Source: Rubellimicrobium rubrum
GTDB taxonomy: Bacteria; Pseudomonadota; Alphaproteobacteria; Rhodobacterales; Rhodobacteraceae
Assembly: GCF_006152115.1 (NCBI RefSeq)
Contig: NZ_VDFU01000002.1
Coordinates: 248,001-312,000, forward strand
Reading direction: 5' to 3'
Length of the DNA: 64,000 nucleotides
Part shown: piece by piece, positions 49,110 through 62,825 of the stretch
Layout of the letters: each line of letters begins with the position of its first letter
Position numbering within the stretch: the stretch's first letter is position 1
The notes under the pieces: generated by a model
The model's input: only the letters and a program-made list of their open reading frames with translations
The model's database searches: none
What the model was told of the DNA's origin: nothing
Program-made: the position numbers and the translations under genes

Positions 49110-49822
49110 CAGGCGGACCTGATCCGGCTGACGCACAGCCGGAAGGGGAACCAGCGGCGCACCTCGGCCTCGGGGATGCCGGCCTCCGCAAGGAGCCTGT
49201 GCCAGTCCCCCGGCACGAAGGCGCGCGCAAAGGAGACGGGCCCGTCATGGCGCACGAAGCGGTGCAGGCGTAGCGCCGCCGCCAGCGTACCGAAGGTGGA
49301 ATGGGGCAGCGCATGCCGATGGAGGTCGTTGACGAACCACCCGATCCCGGCGCGCGTTTCCATCCAGCGCAGGAAGCGGACCGCCAGCGCGTCGTCGAGA
49401 TGGTGCGTGAACAGGGAGCTCAGGATCACGTCCGCCTGTCGGTCCTGGTCGAAGATGTCCCCGGTCACCCACCGGATCGGCCGCCCTTCGGGCGTGGCCT
49501 CGCGCGCCGCGCGGGCGGACCACGGGTTGAGGTCCACCCCCGTGAGCCGGACCTCGATCCCGTGCCTCAGGGCCCAGCGGTCCACCACCCGCAGGAGATC
49601 CCCGTAGCCGCTGCCCGCATCCAGGATCTCGACAGGCCGGCCTACCTCGAGCCGCCCCTGCCGACGCAGCCCATCAAGGAAGGCCAGCGTCGGCCGGTAG
49701 CCCGCCGACAGGACATTGACCCGCGCCAGATCGCGCAGGCAGTCCCGGAAGGTTTCGTAGTCGGTGTCCTCCGCGTCCATGAGCTCGGGCTCGGAGGACC
49801 GCGCCGACAGGTCGCGCATCAT
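49109..49822 (-). CDS. class I SAM-dependent methyltransferase
   Basis: A 237-residue methyltransferase. The SAM-binding motif I is VEILDAGSGYGDLLRVVDRWA and motif II is VRLTGVDLNPWSARAAREATPEG; the acidic loop after strand 4 is ADVILSSLFTHHLDDALAVRFLRWME. It overlaps the polyketide synthase gene at its start and the flavoprotein gene at its end by four bases each, so the three products are made together. O- or C-methylation of the polyketide is the natural inference. Confidence 0.9.
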   Translation of the reverse strand: MMRDLSARSSEPELMDAEDTDYETFRDCLRDLARVNVLSAGYRPTLAFLDGLRRQGRLEVGRPVEILDAGSGYGDLLRVVDRWALRHGIEVRLTGVDLNPWSARAAREATPEGRPIRWVTGDIFDQDRQADVILSSLFTHHLDDALAVRFLRWMETRAGIGWFVNDLHRHALPHSTFGTLAAALRLHRFVRHDGPVSFARAFVPGDWHRLLAEAGIPEAEVRRWFPFRLCVSRIRSA

Positions 49823-50889
49823 GCCGCGGCGGCGGTGAAAAGCAGCGTCTCGGCGGTCAGGCCCGGCCCGAAGGCCATCGCGCAGCCCCGGTCGCCGGGG
49901 TTGGCCCCTTTCATCAGGCGCTCCAGCACGAACAGGACCGTGGCCGACGACATGTTCCCGAAGCTGCGCAGCACCTCGCGCGAGGTGGCCAGGGCCTGCG
50001 GCTCCAGGTCCAGCGCACCCTGCACGGCGTCAAGGATGGTGCGCCCGCCTGGATGGACGGCCCACAGGTCGATCTCCTCGATCGCGGTGCCATGCAGGAT
50101 GGTCTCGCGCCCGCGTCGCAGCGCCTCGCCCACCGAACCGGGCACCTGGCCCGACAGGTGCATGTCAAAGCCGTGGTCTCCCACGCGCCAGGTGATCTGG
50201 TCGGCGGCCTCGGGCAGCAGCGCCGCATGAAAGCGGTCGAGCGACAGGCCGACGGGGTCCGAGGTGACAAGGGCTGCCGCGCAGCCGTCGCCGAAGATCA
50301 GGAAGCTCAGCACCTTTTCCAGGTCGTTGGTTTCCTGCAGGTGTAGCGTGCACAGCTCGACCGACACGATCAGCACGCGGGCCCCTTCCTCCGAACGGAC
50401 GATATGGCGCGCGAGCTTGAGCGCGTTGATGGCGGCGTAGCAGCCCATGAAGCCCACCACCGTCCGTTCCACGGACGGGTTCAGGCCGCAGCGCTCGATG
50501 AGTTGCAGGTCGATCCCCGGCGCGACCAGTCCCGTGCAGGAAACCGCGATCACATGGGTGACGTCCCCGACCCGATCCCCGAGGTCGAGCCCATCCACGG
50601 CCCGTTGAGCCAGATCGACGGCAAAACGTTCGAACAGGCGCATCCGCTCGGCGGTCGAGGGGAACGAGCCGCGGCGGTACACCTCCTCGTTGCCTGCGAT
50701 GGCCGAGCGGCCCCGGTCGGCCAGCGTCAGGACCGACCAGCGATGGTCGATCTGGCTGCGCTTGACCAGCCGGTCGAACACGGGCGCGCTCCGCTCCCCC
50801 TCCAGCAGACCGGCGGCGAAGTCCACGAAGGCGCCGTGGACATCGTTCGGCGGAACGGCCGTGGAGATGCGGTTCAGGAAAACGCTCAT
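49819..50889 (-). CDS. type III polyketide synthase (chalcone synthase-like)
   Basis: A 356-residue ketosynthase-fold enzyme that builds resorcinol- or pyrone-type products from acyl-CoA and malonyl-CoA. The catalytic triad is Cys150 in VVGFMGCYAAINALKLA, His279 in DLWAVHPGGRTILDAV and Asn312 in FGNMSSATVLFVLERL. The N-terminus starts MSVFLNRISTAVPPNDVHG. Length and motifs fit bacterial alkylresorcinol/alkylpyrone synthases. ATG 50889 has GGGG upstream; the longer frame is not conserved. It heads a three-gene overlapping operon and is divergent from the CheB-CheR-kinase gene over 270 bases. Confidence 0.93.
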   Translation of the reverse strand: MSVFLNRISTAVPPNDVHGAFVDFAAGLLEGERSAPVFDRLVKRSQIDHRWSVLTLADRGRSAIAGNEEVYRRGSFPSTAERMRLFERFAVDLAQRAVDGLDLGDRVGDVTHVIAVSCTGLVAPGIDLQLIERCGLNPSVERTVVGFMGCYAAINALKLARHIVRSEEGARVLIVSVELCTLHLQETNDLEKVLSFLIFGDGCAAALVTSDPVGLSLDRFHAALLPEAADQITWRVGDHGFDMHLSGQVPGSVGEALRRGRETILHGTAIEEIDLWAVHPGGRTILDAVQGALDLEPQALATSREVLRSFGNMSSATVLFVLERLMKGANPGDRGCAMAFGPGLTAETLLFTAAAA

Positions 50890-51159
50890 TGATTTCGCCC
50901 CATTGGCGGCCCCCGCCCGTCGGATTGCTCGCTTCTGGGCAGCTAGCGGCGCCGGCATGCCAAGCAAATCGGATCACGGACTCGTGGCGGAGGAGCGCCT
51001 GCCCGGGATCGGGGCGGCCTTGAGCCCGAAACAGGGCCGATGGGCGCAGCTTCCGCTGGCACTCCGCCTCGGGCGGGACGTGTTGTCGGGGGTCCCGGTG
51101 CTTGCGGCGGATCGGCCAATGCTGTTCAGTCAGGCGCGTGCCGCGCCAAAGGTCGGGTC

Positions 51160-56193
<5,034 letters not shown>

Positions 56194-56223
56194 AAGGCCG
56201 ACCGGGCCGGCCGATGGAGAGAT

Positions 56224-56622
56224 GTGTTGCGAGTACTGATCGTTGAGGACGAGGCGCTGGTCGCCATGGAGATCGAGGCCATGCTGACGCTGGCGGGCCA
56301 CGAGGCGGTCGCGCTGGCCGACGATCTCGACTCGGCCGTCGCCGCCGCGACGGCGGAGCGCCCTGACCTGGCGCTGGTGGACATCCAGCTCACCCAGGGG
56401 ACAAGCGGTCTCGACGTCGCCAAGGCCTTGAACCGGCTAGGCATCCCCGTGCTGTTCGCGACCGGAAACTGTCCGCACGAGAAGGGTCGCTCCCTGGCCT
56501 TGGGCTGCCTACACAAGCCGATCACGGATCGGACCCTGGCCGCAGCCATCAAGGTCGCCGAAAGCGTCCTGCACGGCTCCGGCGTCCAGAACCGTCTGCC
56601 CTTGGCCTTCCACCTTTACTGA
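56224..56622 (+). CDS. single-domain response regulator
   Basis: A 132-residue receiver domain with no output domain. The acidic pocket is VLIVEDEALVAMEIE at the N-terminus, and the phosphoacceptor is Asp53 in DLALVDIQLTQG; the conserved lysine is in GCLHKPI. The start is either GTG 56224 or TTG 56227, with GGAGAG at about 56216-56221. It begins 30 bases after the fusion kinase gene, so the kinase probably phosphorylates it. Such REC-only proteins act as phosphate relays or sinks, or bind a target directly; in alphaproteobacteria they often feed the general stress phosphorelay. Confidence 0.9.
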   Translation: MLRVLIVEDEALVAMEIEAMLTLAGHEAVALADDLDSAVAAATAERPDLALVDIQLTQGTSGLDVAKALNRLGIPVLFATGNCPHEKGRSLALGCLHKPITDRTLAAAIKVAESVLHGSGVQNRLPLAFHLY

Positions 56623-56945
56623 GACGGGGAGCGTCGGCGGCGTGATCTGCGGGGCTTCACCTTCGCCTAGTGGCCTTCCCGCAGGCTCCAACCACTGAGC
56701 CAGGTCAGCCGCACCTGTCACGAGACCCAGGCGCAGTAGGCTGTTGGGGGATCAAAGGGCGGGCAAGGGCGCGCCTCACAACGACATCAACCCCATTCGG
56801 GCGACCTGCCCATGCGCGCCAGCCTCGTAGCGGTCCGAAAAGCGAAAGGCCGGATCAAGGTCAGTTTGCCCGGTCGAGCCCAGACCGTCTGGCAGGTGAA
56901 CCTTTCGCCGGTTGTCCCGCCACCTCGACTTGACCAGCACGATCA
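56623..56945. other. intergenic region before arsR
   Basis: About 320 bases with no convincing gene. It should contain the arsR promoter: TTGACC at 56930-56935 is a good -35, and 17-18 bases later lies TTTTCT/TTTCTA inside the ArsR-type dyad, giving a transcript that begins almost at the start codon. The rest shows no repeats or RNA gene that I can support. Confidence 0.4.
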
Positions 56946-56971
56946 ATTCCAGTTTTCTAGAACCATGGAAT
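56946..56971. promoter_or_regulatory. ArsR-type operator overlapping the arsR start
   Basis: A 26-base dyad, ATTCCA at 56946-56951 and TGGAAT at 56966-56971, centred on the palindrome TTCTAGAA (56955-56962); 20 of 26 bases are symmetric. It covers the probable -10 element and the arsR start codon (ATG 56965). Self-repression by ArsR-family metalloregulators through such a site is the usual arrangement. Confidence 0.65.
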
Positions 56972-57297
56972 CTCAATCAGCCATCGCTGCCCTGTCCGCC
57001 CTTGCCCAACCCACGCGGCTGGACTGCTTTCGGCTGCTCGTGCGCCACGAGCCGGAGGGGCTTCCTGCCGGAGAGATCGCGCGTATCCTCGACGTACCAG
57101 CCAACACCCTGTCCGCGCATCTGACGATCCTGACGCATGCCGCTCTGGTGGAAGGGCGGCGCGAGGGCCGCTCCGTCATCTATCGTGCGCAACTTGACCA
57201 GATCCGCGCGGTGACCCTGTTCCTGCTCAAGGACTGCTGCGGCGGCCGGGCCGACCTTTGCGCGCCGCTGCTCGCCGAACTGGCACCATGCTGCTGA
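56965..57297 (+). CDS. arsR: ArsR-type arsenic-responsive repressor
   Basis: A 110-residue winged-helix regulator. The recognition region is LPAGEIARILDVPANTLSAHLTILTHAALVEGRREGRSVIYRAQL. Cysteines are absent from the classic ELCVCDL position; instead they cluster at the C-terminus (LLKDCCGGRADLCAPLLAELAPCC), as in the ArsR type with a C-terminal arsenic(III) site seen in several proteobacteria. The start overlaps the operator-like dyad. It is the first gene of the ars cluster, 163 bases ahead of the transporter gene. ATG 56965 is chosen; the upstream frame is non-coding. Confidence 0.9.
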   Translation: MESQSAIAALSALAQPTRLDCFRLLVRHEPEGLPAGEIARILDVPANTLSAHLTILTHAALVEGRREGRSVIYRAQLDQIRAVTLFLLKDCCGGRADLCAPLLAELAPCC

Positions 57298-57460
57298 GGA
57301 CATCTTCCGTGACTCGGGGGCATCCTGAGGCTTCCCGACTCCCCGAAGCAGCAGGATCGTCGCACCCCGGTCGGGGTGGCGGGGCCGAAAGCGCCCGCAC
57401 CGTGCCCAAGCCGACCAAATTCCAGTTGCCCGCCGCAGTTCTTCGCTCCCTTGAGGCTTC

Positions 57461-58519
57461 ATGTCCCCCTTCGAACGCTATCTGACCCTCTGGGTCGCCT
57501 TGTGCATCGTGGCCGGGATCGGTCTCGGCTACCTCATGCCCGATGTCTTTGCCGCGATCGGCGCGATGGAGGTGGCCCGGGTCAATATGCCGGTCGCCGT
57601 CCTTGTCTGGCTGATGATCGTTCCGATGCTCCTGCGCATCGACTTTGCCGCACTGGGTCAGGTGAGCCGCCATTGGCGGGGGATCGGCGTGACCCTGTTC
57701 GTGAACTGGGCGGTCAAGCCCTTCTCCATGGCGCTTTTGGGCTGGCTTTTCGTCGGCTGGCTGTTCCGCCCCTGGCTGCCCGCGGACCAGATCGACAGCT
57801 ACATCGCCGGGCTCATCATCCTGGCCGCCGCACCCTGCACGGCCATGGTGTTCGTCTGGTCGAACCTGACGCGGGGCGAGCCGCACTTCACGCTTTCCCA
57901 GGTCGCGCTCAACGACGCCATCATGATCGTGGCCTTCGCGCCCATCGTGGGCCTCCTGCTCGGTCTTTCGGCCATCACCGTGCCTTGGGCCACGCTGGTG
58001 CTGTCGGTGGTGCTGTACATCGTCGTCCCGGTGATCGGGTCGCAGATCCTGAGGCGCAGGCTCCTGGCCTCGGGAGGCCAGGTCGCCCTCGAAAGGCTCC
58101 TGCACCGTGTCCAGCCGCTTTCGCTCGTGGCGCTCCTCGCTACGCTGGTCCTCCTGTTCGGCTTCCAGGGCGAGCAGATCCTGGCGCAACCCCTCGTGAT
58201 CCTGCTTCTTGCGGTGCCGATCCTGATCCAGGTCTATCTGAACTCCGGTCTGGCCTATCTCCTCAACCGCTGGGCGGGCGAGCGGCACTGCGTGGCGGGT
58301 CCCTCGGCCCTGATCGGGGCGTCGAACTTCTTCGAGCTCGCGGTCGCCGCGGCGATCAGCCTCTTCGGCCTGACCTCGGGCGCGGCCTTGGCCACAGTCG
58401 TGGGAGTGCTGATCGAGGTGCCGGTGATGCTGTCGGTGGTCCGGATCGTGAACCGCTCGAAGGGCTGGTATGACCGCGGCGCCCGCGTGGCCCGCATGAC
58501 CACGGAGGCCAAGGCATGA
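57461..58519 (+). CDS. acr3: Acr3-type arsenite efflux transporter
   Basis: A 352-residue ten-helix arsenite exporter of the ACR3 family. Key regions are MLLRIDFAALGQVSRHWRG, the conserved cysteine in LAAAPCTAMVFVWSNLTRGEPHFTLSQVALNDA, and GPSALIGASNFFELAVAAAISLFG near the end. It expels As(III) using the membrane potential. GAGG five bases before ATG 57461 supports the start. Its stop overlaps arsC (ATGA). Confidence 0.96.
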   Translation: MSPFERYLTLWVALCIVAGIGLGYLMPDVFAAIGAMEVARVNMPVAVLVWLMIVPMLLRIDFAALGQVSRHWRGIGVTLFVNWAVKPFSMALLGWLFVGWLFRPWLPADQIDSYIAGLIILAAAPCTAMVFVWSNLTRGEPHFTLSQVALNDAIMIVAFAPIVGLLLGLSAITVPWATLVLSVVLYIVVPVIGSQILRRRLLASGGQVALERLLHRVQPLSLVALLATLVLLFGFQGEQILAQPLVILLLAVPILIQVYLNSGLAYLLNRWAGERHCVAGPSALIGASNFFELAVAAAISLFGLTSGAALATVVGVLIEVPVMLSVVRIVNRSKGWYDRGARVARMTTEAKA

Positions 58520-58935
58520 CCGTCACCATCTATCACAACCCCGCCTGCGGCACCTCGCGCAACACGCTGGCCATGATCCGCGCCAGCGGAGAGGAGCCGG
58601 TCGTGATCGAGTATCTGACCGACCCGCTGAGCCGGGAGCGCCTTCAGGCGCTGATCGCGGCCGCCGGCCTGACGGTGCGCGAGGCCATCCGGCAAAAGGG
58701 CACGCCCTATGCCGAGTTGGGCCTGGATGACCCGAGCCTCAACGACGACCAGCTTCTCGCCGCCATGCTGGCGCATCCGATCCTGATCAACCGGCCCTTC
58801 GTGGAGACCCCCAAGGGCGTGCGTTTGGCCCGTCCGTCCGAGATCGTGCTGGAGATCCTGCCCAACCCCGACATCGGCGCGTTCCGCAAGGAGGATGGCG
58901 AGGTGGTCCAACCGGGCGAGCCACGCCTTGGTTGA
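58516..58935 (+). CDS. arsC: arsenate reductase, glutaredoxin-coupled
   Basis: A 139-residue ArsC that reduces arsenate to arsenite with glutathione/glutaredoxin. The catalytic Cys11 is in [18 protein letters not shown]; the arginine region [21 protein letters not shown] completes the site. The size fits the E. coli plasmid type of about 140 residues. It overlaps acr3 at the start, so efflux and reduction are co-produced. Confidence 0.96.
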   Translation: MTVTIYHNPACGTSRNTLAMIRASGEEPVVIEYLTDPLSRERLQALIAAAGLTVREAIRQKGTPYAELGLDDPSLNDDQLLAAMLAHPILINRPFVETPKGVRLARPSEIVLEILPNPDIGAFRKEDGEVVQPGEPRLG

Positions 58936-59644
58936 CCGGTCCGATCTCCCGAATGTCATTTCTGCCGTCTTCGACGTGCCGGATCAGGCGCGGCTTTCGG
59001 CTCCGGCTCCGACCCATCGGCCTCGCATCCTGCTTCTTTATGGCTCCCTGCGGGAGCGCTCTTACAGCCGCCTCCTGACCTTCGAAGCGCAGCGGCTTCT
59101 GGATGCCATGGGGGCCGAGACGCGGGTCTATCACGCGAACGGCCTTCCCCTGCCCGACGATGCGGAGGCCACGCACCCCAAGGTCCAGGAGCTGCGCGAG
59201 GCGATGCTCTGGTCCGAGGGTCAGGTCTGGACCAGCCCCGAGCGGCACGGCGCCATGAGCGCGGTCCTGAAGGCGCAGATCGACTGGATCCCGCTCCCCG
59301 GCGGTGCCATCCGGCCCACTCAGGGGCGCACGCTGGCGGTCATGCAGGTCTCGGGCGGGTCGCAGAGCTTCAACGCCGTGAACCAGATGCGCATCCTGGG
59401 CCGCTGGATGCGGATGATTACCATCCCGAACCAGTCCTCGGTCGCGAAAGCCTGGCAGGAGTTCGAGGAGGACGGCCGCATGAAGCCGTCGCCCTTCTAT
59501 GACCGCGTGGTGGACGTCATGGAGGAGTTGCTGAAGTTCACGCTGCTGACCCGCGGCGTCGCGGACCACCTGACCGACCGCTACAGCGAACGGAAAGAGG
59601 ACGCAGCCAAGCTTGAGGCGCGCGTCGGCCTGAAAAGCCTCTAG
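58895..59644 (+). CDS. arsH: organoarsenical NADPH oxidase ArsH
   Basis: A 249-residue NADPH-dependent flavoprotein of the ArsH family, which oxidises trivalent organoarsenicals to less toxic forms. Visible features are [33 protein letters not shown] (FMN site), [22 protein letters not shown], and [29 protein letters not shown] 58895 overlaps the end of arsC by 41 bases and lies directly on AAGGAGG, which is too close; a TTG at 58928 is the alternative start. End of the ars operon. Confidence 0.94.
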   Translation: MARWSNRASHALVDRSDLPNVISAVFDVPDQARLSAPAPTHRPRILLLYGSLRERSYSRLLTFEAQRLLDAMGAETRVYHANGLPLPDDAEATHPKVQELREAMLWSEGQVWTSPERHGAMSAVLKAQIDWIPLPGGAIRPTQGRTLAVMQVSGGSQSFNAVNQMRILGRWMRMITIPNQSSVAKAWQEFEEDGRMKPSPFYDRVVDVMEELLKFTLLTRGVADHLTDRYSERKEDAAKLEARVGLKSL

Positions 59645-60139
59645 ACGCGTCACCGGCCGGCCTGTTCAGACCGGGACGTGATCCGCCTCCGCGACCGCGC
59701 TACCCAAACCATCCCGTCACCAAACGACATGGGGCCGTTCTGCGCCAGAATGTTTGCGCGATACGGGTGCGCCTCTCCCGCTGTCCTCCTGATCCTCCTG
59801 CCGCCATCGGGATCTGGAGCAGCGAGTTGGCCCGGTTGCAAGGGGATCGCCGTCATGGGCGACCCGGTCCGGATCAGGACGCGGATGCGCCAGGGGACTG
59901 ATCTCTGCCTCAATTCTAGTGTGCCGAGCAAGCGCGCGGAAACCGCCGTCCCACGCAGCCGGTCATCCCTGGCGCTGGCGAGCCAGGGCCTGCCGGGTCC
60001 GTCTGTCGCTTTGGGAGAAGGGAGCCGATCGAAGCCGGCCGGCTGATCGTCATGGACCACAAGCCCGAGCGAGGCCAAGCCGGCTGCCCCCGGCCTGAAA
60101 GGGCATCGGCGCCGGAACCATACCACCCTCTTACAAGGA
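59645..60139. other. 495-base intergenic region between convergent operons
   Basis: Lies between arsH (plus) and urtE (minus). No open frame here has coding character, and I see no RNA gene or clear terminator with a T run. A palindrome CCGGCCGG occurs shortly after the arsH stop and GCCGGCCGGC near 60034. It could be a decayed gene, but nothing is recognisable. Confidence 0.4.
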
Positions 60140-60835
60140 TCAGATCGACACCGCCGCCAAGAGGCTCTCCCGCACGACCTCGGGCTTGCGGGCCGACAGC
60201 TTCACGGCGCCGCGATCAAGCGCGACGAACCGGTCGGCAAGCCCATAGGCGAAGTCGAAGAACTGCTCCACGAGGACGATGGCGATGTCGCCCCTGTCGC
60301 ACAACCTTTCGATCACGCGGCCGATGTCCTTGATGATGCTGGGCTGGATGCCTTCGGTCGGCTCGTCGAGCAGGAGCACGCGCGGGCGGGTCACCAGCGC
60401 GCGCGCGATCGCCAGCTGCTGCTGCTGCCCGCCGGACAGGTCGCCCCCCCGACGGTGCCGCATGGTTTCCAGGATGGGGAACAGGTCGTAAAGCTCGGGC
60501 GGCACCTCGCGGCGGCTGCGCGGCAGGCAGGCAAAGCCCGCCTCCAGGTTCTCCTGCACGGTCAGCAGTGGAAAGATCTCGCGCCCTTGGGGAACATAGG
60601 CGATCCCGGCGCGCGCGGCCTGAGCGGCGCTGGGACGGCCCAGGTCTCGGCCATCGAGCCGGATGGCCCCGGCCTCGAACGGGTGCCGCCCGGCGATGGC
60701 CTTGAGCAGGCTGGTCTTGCCCACACCATTCATCCCCATCACGGCCGTCACCTCGCCCGGAAGGGCCACGAGGTCGATGCCATGGAGGATGCGGCTCTGG
60801 CCGTATCGGAGGGTGAGGTCCTGCACTTCGAGCAT
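60140..60835 (-). CDS. urtE: urea ABC transporter ATPase UrtE
   Basis: A 231-residue ATPase of the LivF/UrtE type. Walker A is AVMGMNGVGKTSLLKAIAGRHP; the signature is DLSGGQQQQLAIARALVTRP; Walker B is VLLLDEPTEGIQPSIIKDIG. The GIQPSI segment is typical of UrtE. ATG 60835 is chosen rather than an upstream start with ten extra residues. It follows urtD with a one-base gap and is the last urt gene. Confidence 0.94.
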   Translation of the reverse strand: MLEVQDLTLRYGQSRILHGIDLVALPGEVTAVMGMNGVGKTSLLKAIAGRHPFEAGAIRLDGRDLGRPSAAQAARAGIAYVPQGREIFPLLTVQENLEAGFACLPRSRREVPPELYDLFPILETMRHRRGGDLSGGQQQQLAIARALVTRPRVLLLDEPTEGIQPSIIKDIGRVIERLCDRGDIAIVLVEQFFDFAYGLADRFVALDRGAVKLSARKPEVVRESLLAAVSI

Positions 60836-60836
60836 G

Positions 60837-61577
60837 TCAGCGTCCCAGATACACGTCGATGACATCCTGGTCCGAGGTCACGTGATCAAGCGACCCCTCG
60901 GCCAGGACCCGTCCTTCGTGGAGCACCGTCACGCGGCAATCGAGCCGGCGGACGAACTCCATGTCATGCTCCACCACCACGACCGCGCGGGTCTTGGCGG
61001 CCCGCCCGAGGAGATCGGTGGTGTGCTCGCGCTCGCCCACTGTCATGCCGGCCGCGGGCTCGTCCACCAGCAGCAGGCGCGGGTCCTGGGCCAGGAGCAT
61101 CCCGATCTCGAGCCACTGCTTCTGGCCGTGGCTCAGCTCGCCCGCGCGGCGGCCGAGATGGGACACGAGGCCGATCTCCTCGGCGATGGCCTCGACGCGG
61201 GTGCGGTCCTCGGGGGTGCGCTTCGCGAACAGCACGCGGAACGGGTTGCGCGGGTTCCTGAGCGCCATGTCGAGGTTCTCGGCCACGGACTGCGCTTCGA
61301 AGACGGTGGGGCGCTGGAACTTCCGGCCCAGGCCCAGGCGGGCGATGCGGGACTCGCTCAGCCCCACGAGGTTCATGGCGCCATCGCCCCACAGGACGCG
61401 GCCGCTGTCGGGCCTGGTCTTGCCGGTGACGACATCCATGAAGGTGGTCTTGCCCGCGCCGTTCGGCCCGATGATTGCCCGCAGGCCGGTGTCCGGAACG
61501 GTGAGCGACAGGTTGTTGATGGCCCGGAACCCGTCAAAGGACACGGAGATGGAGTCGACCTCGAGAAGCGTGCTCAT
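60837..61577 (-). CDS. urtD: urea ABC transporter ATPase UrtD
   Basis: A 246-residue ATPase of the LivG/UrtD type. Walker A is AIIGPNGAGKTTFMDVVTGKTRPD; the signature is ELSHGQKQWLEIGMLLAQDP; Walker B is LLLVDEPAAGMTVGEREHT. The SHGQKQWLEIGMLL form identifies UrtD rather than LivG. It overlaps urtC by four bases. Confidence 0.95.
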   Translation of the reverse strand: MSTLLEVDSISVSFDGFRAINNLSLTVPDTGLRAIIGPNGAGKTTFMDVVTGKTRPDSGRVLWGDGAMNLVGLSESRIARLGLGRKFQRPTVFEAQSVAENLDMALRNPRNPFRVLFAKRTPEDRTRVEAIAEEIGLVSHLGRRAGELSHGQKQWLEIGMLLAQDPRLLLVDEPAAGMTVGEREHTTDLLGRAAKTRAVVVVEHDMEFVRRLDCRVTVLHEGRVLAEGSLDHVTSDQDVIDVYLGR

Positions 61578-62821
61578 GGCTGCCCCTCCTCGCTGCGCCA
61601 GGCGCCGTCATCTGGACCCCAGTCGCCTTGCCGGTTGGCCCGACGGGGCACGAGGTCGAACAGGCCGCCTAGGCCCTTGGGGGCGAGCAGCGTCACCGCC
61701 ACGAAGGTCAGGCCCAGCAGAACCGTCCACCAGTCGGTCCAGCGGATCGTGTAGACGCCCAACGGAATGTCCGGCGCGCCGCCCCCCGTGAACCACGATG
61801 ACATGAGGGACACCAGTGCCGCGCCCAGCGCTGCGCCATAAAGCCGCCCACGCCCGCCGATGGCGACCCAGACGGCGAGGTAGATGGAGGCGAGCGGCGC
61901 GACCTCGCCCGGGTTGATGATGCCCGCCTGCGGATAGTAGAGCGCGCCCGCGATGGCGGCCACGACGGCGGTCAGCGTAAAGACCAAAAGCTTGGTCCCT
62001 TCGACCCCGTAGCCAAGGAAGCGCACGCGCGCCTCGTCGTCGCGGATGGCGCGGATCACCGCGCCGCGCCGCCCCGATGTCAGCCAGGCAAACAGCAGGT
62101 AGCCGAGCGCCAGCGCCAGAGCCGACGCCCAGAAGAACCCGATGGAGATCGCATCCTGACCCCACTGGTCGAGGCCCGGAATGTTCTGGAGGCCGGACAG
62201 GCCGTTGTTCCCCCTGAGGCCCGAGTCGTTCTGAAACAGCCAAAGCGACAGGGCTAGGGTCATCCCCTGGGTCAGGATCGACAGGTAGACCCCGGTCACC
62301 CGCGACCGGAAGGCGAGCCAGCCGAACAGCCCCGCGAGCAATCCCGGCACCAGCACCACCATGAGGAGCTGCAGTGCGAGGCTGTCCGAGAAGGCCCATA
62401 TCCAGGGAAAGTCCTCGGCCCCCACGACGCCGAAGATCTGGCTGGCGACGGCCTGCTCCAGCTCGCGCGGGGTGGGCGGCAGGGGCTGCCCCGCCAGGTT
62501 CTGGGCCACGATGTCGGTGGTTCGCGCCGTCATCAGCCACTGGCCGATGGCGTAGCCGCCGATCCCGAAAAAGGCCATGTGGCCGAGCGACAGGATCCCG
62601 CAGTAACCCCAGACCACGTCCATGGCGACCGCCGCGAGGCAGAGGCAGAGCGTCTTGCCCAGCGTCTTGACGAAGGAGGTCGAGATCACCCCGGCCCCCA
62701 CGCCTTCGGCCAGGACCGTCACGCCAAGTGTGAAGATCGCCAGGACAAGGAGCGCCCAAAGGACGGACGGGTTGCCGGCAAGGGTGAAGCGGGGCCGCAG
62801 GGCAATGGGTGTGGCGGTCAT
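61574..62821 (-). CDS. urtC: urea ABC transporter permease UrtC
   Basis: A 415-residue permease of the LivM type. About ten hydrophobic segments are present, and a soluble insert (LAGQPLPPTPRELEQAVASQIFGVVGAEDFPWIW) is characteristic of UrtC. Other landmarks are AAVAMDVVWGYCGILSLGHMAFFGIGGYAIG and RDDEARVRFLGYGVEGTKLLVF. It starts four bases after the urtB stop. Confidence 0.95.
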   Translation of the reverse strand: MTATPIALRPRFTLAGNPSVLWALLVLAIFTLGVTVLAEGVGAGVISTSFVKTLGKTLCLCLAAVAMDVVWGYCGILSLGHMAFFGIGGYAIGQWLMTARTTDIVAQNLAGQPLPPTPRELEQAVASQIFGVVGAEDFPWIWAFSDSLALQLLMVVLVPGLLAGLFGWLAFRSRVTGVYLSILTQGMTLALSLWLFQNDSGLRGNNGLSGLQNIPGLDQWGQDAISIGFFWASALALALGYLLFAWLTSGRRGAVIRAIRDDEARVRFLGYGVEGTKLLVFTLTAVVAAIAGALYYPQAGIINPGEVAPLASIYLAVWVAIGGRGRLYGAALGAALVSLMSSWFTGGGAPDIPLGVYTIRWTDWWTVLLGLTFVAVTLLAPKGLGGLFDLVPRRANRQGDWGPDDGAWRSEEGQP

Positions 62822-62825
62822 GGTC

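Noticed and set aside
56660-56715. Minus-strand GCTC-AGTGGTTG-GAGC that looks like a tRNA D arm
   Set aside because: No matching acceptor stem, anticodon arm or T loop can be placed around it, so no tRNA is called.
56930-56946. TTGACCAGCACGATCAA before arsR as a RutR site
   Set aside because: The right half does not match and spacing is wrong; it is better read as a -35 element.
59678-60046. 122-codon frame in the ars-urt gap
   Set aside because: No ribosome site, arginine/serine/proline-rich composition, no recognisable domain.
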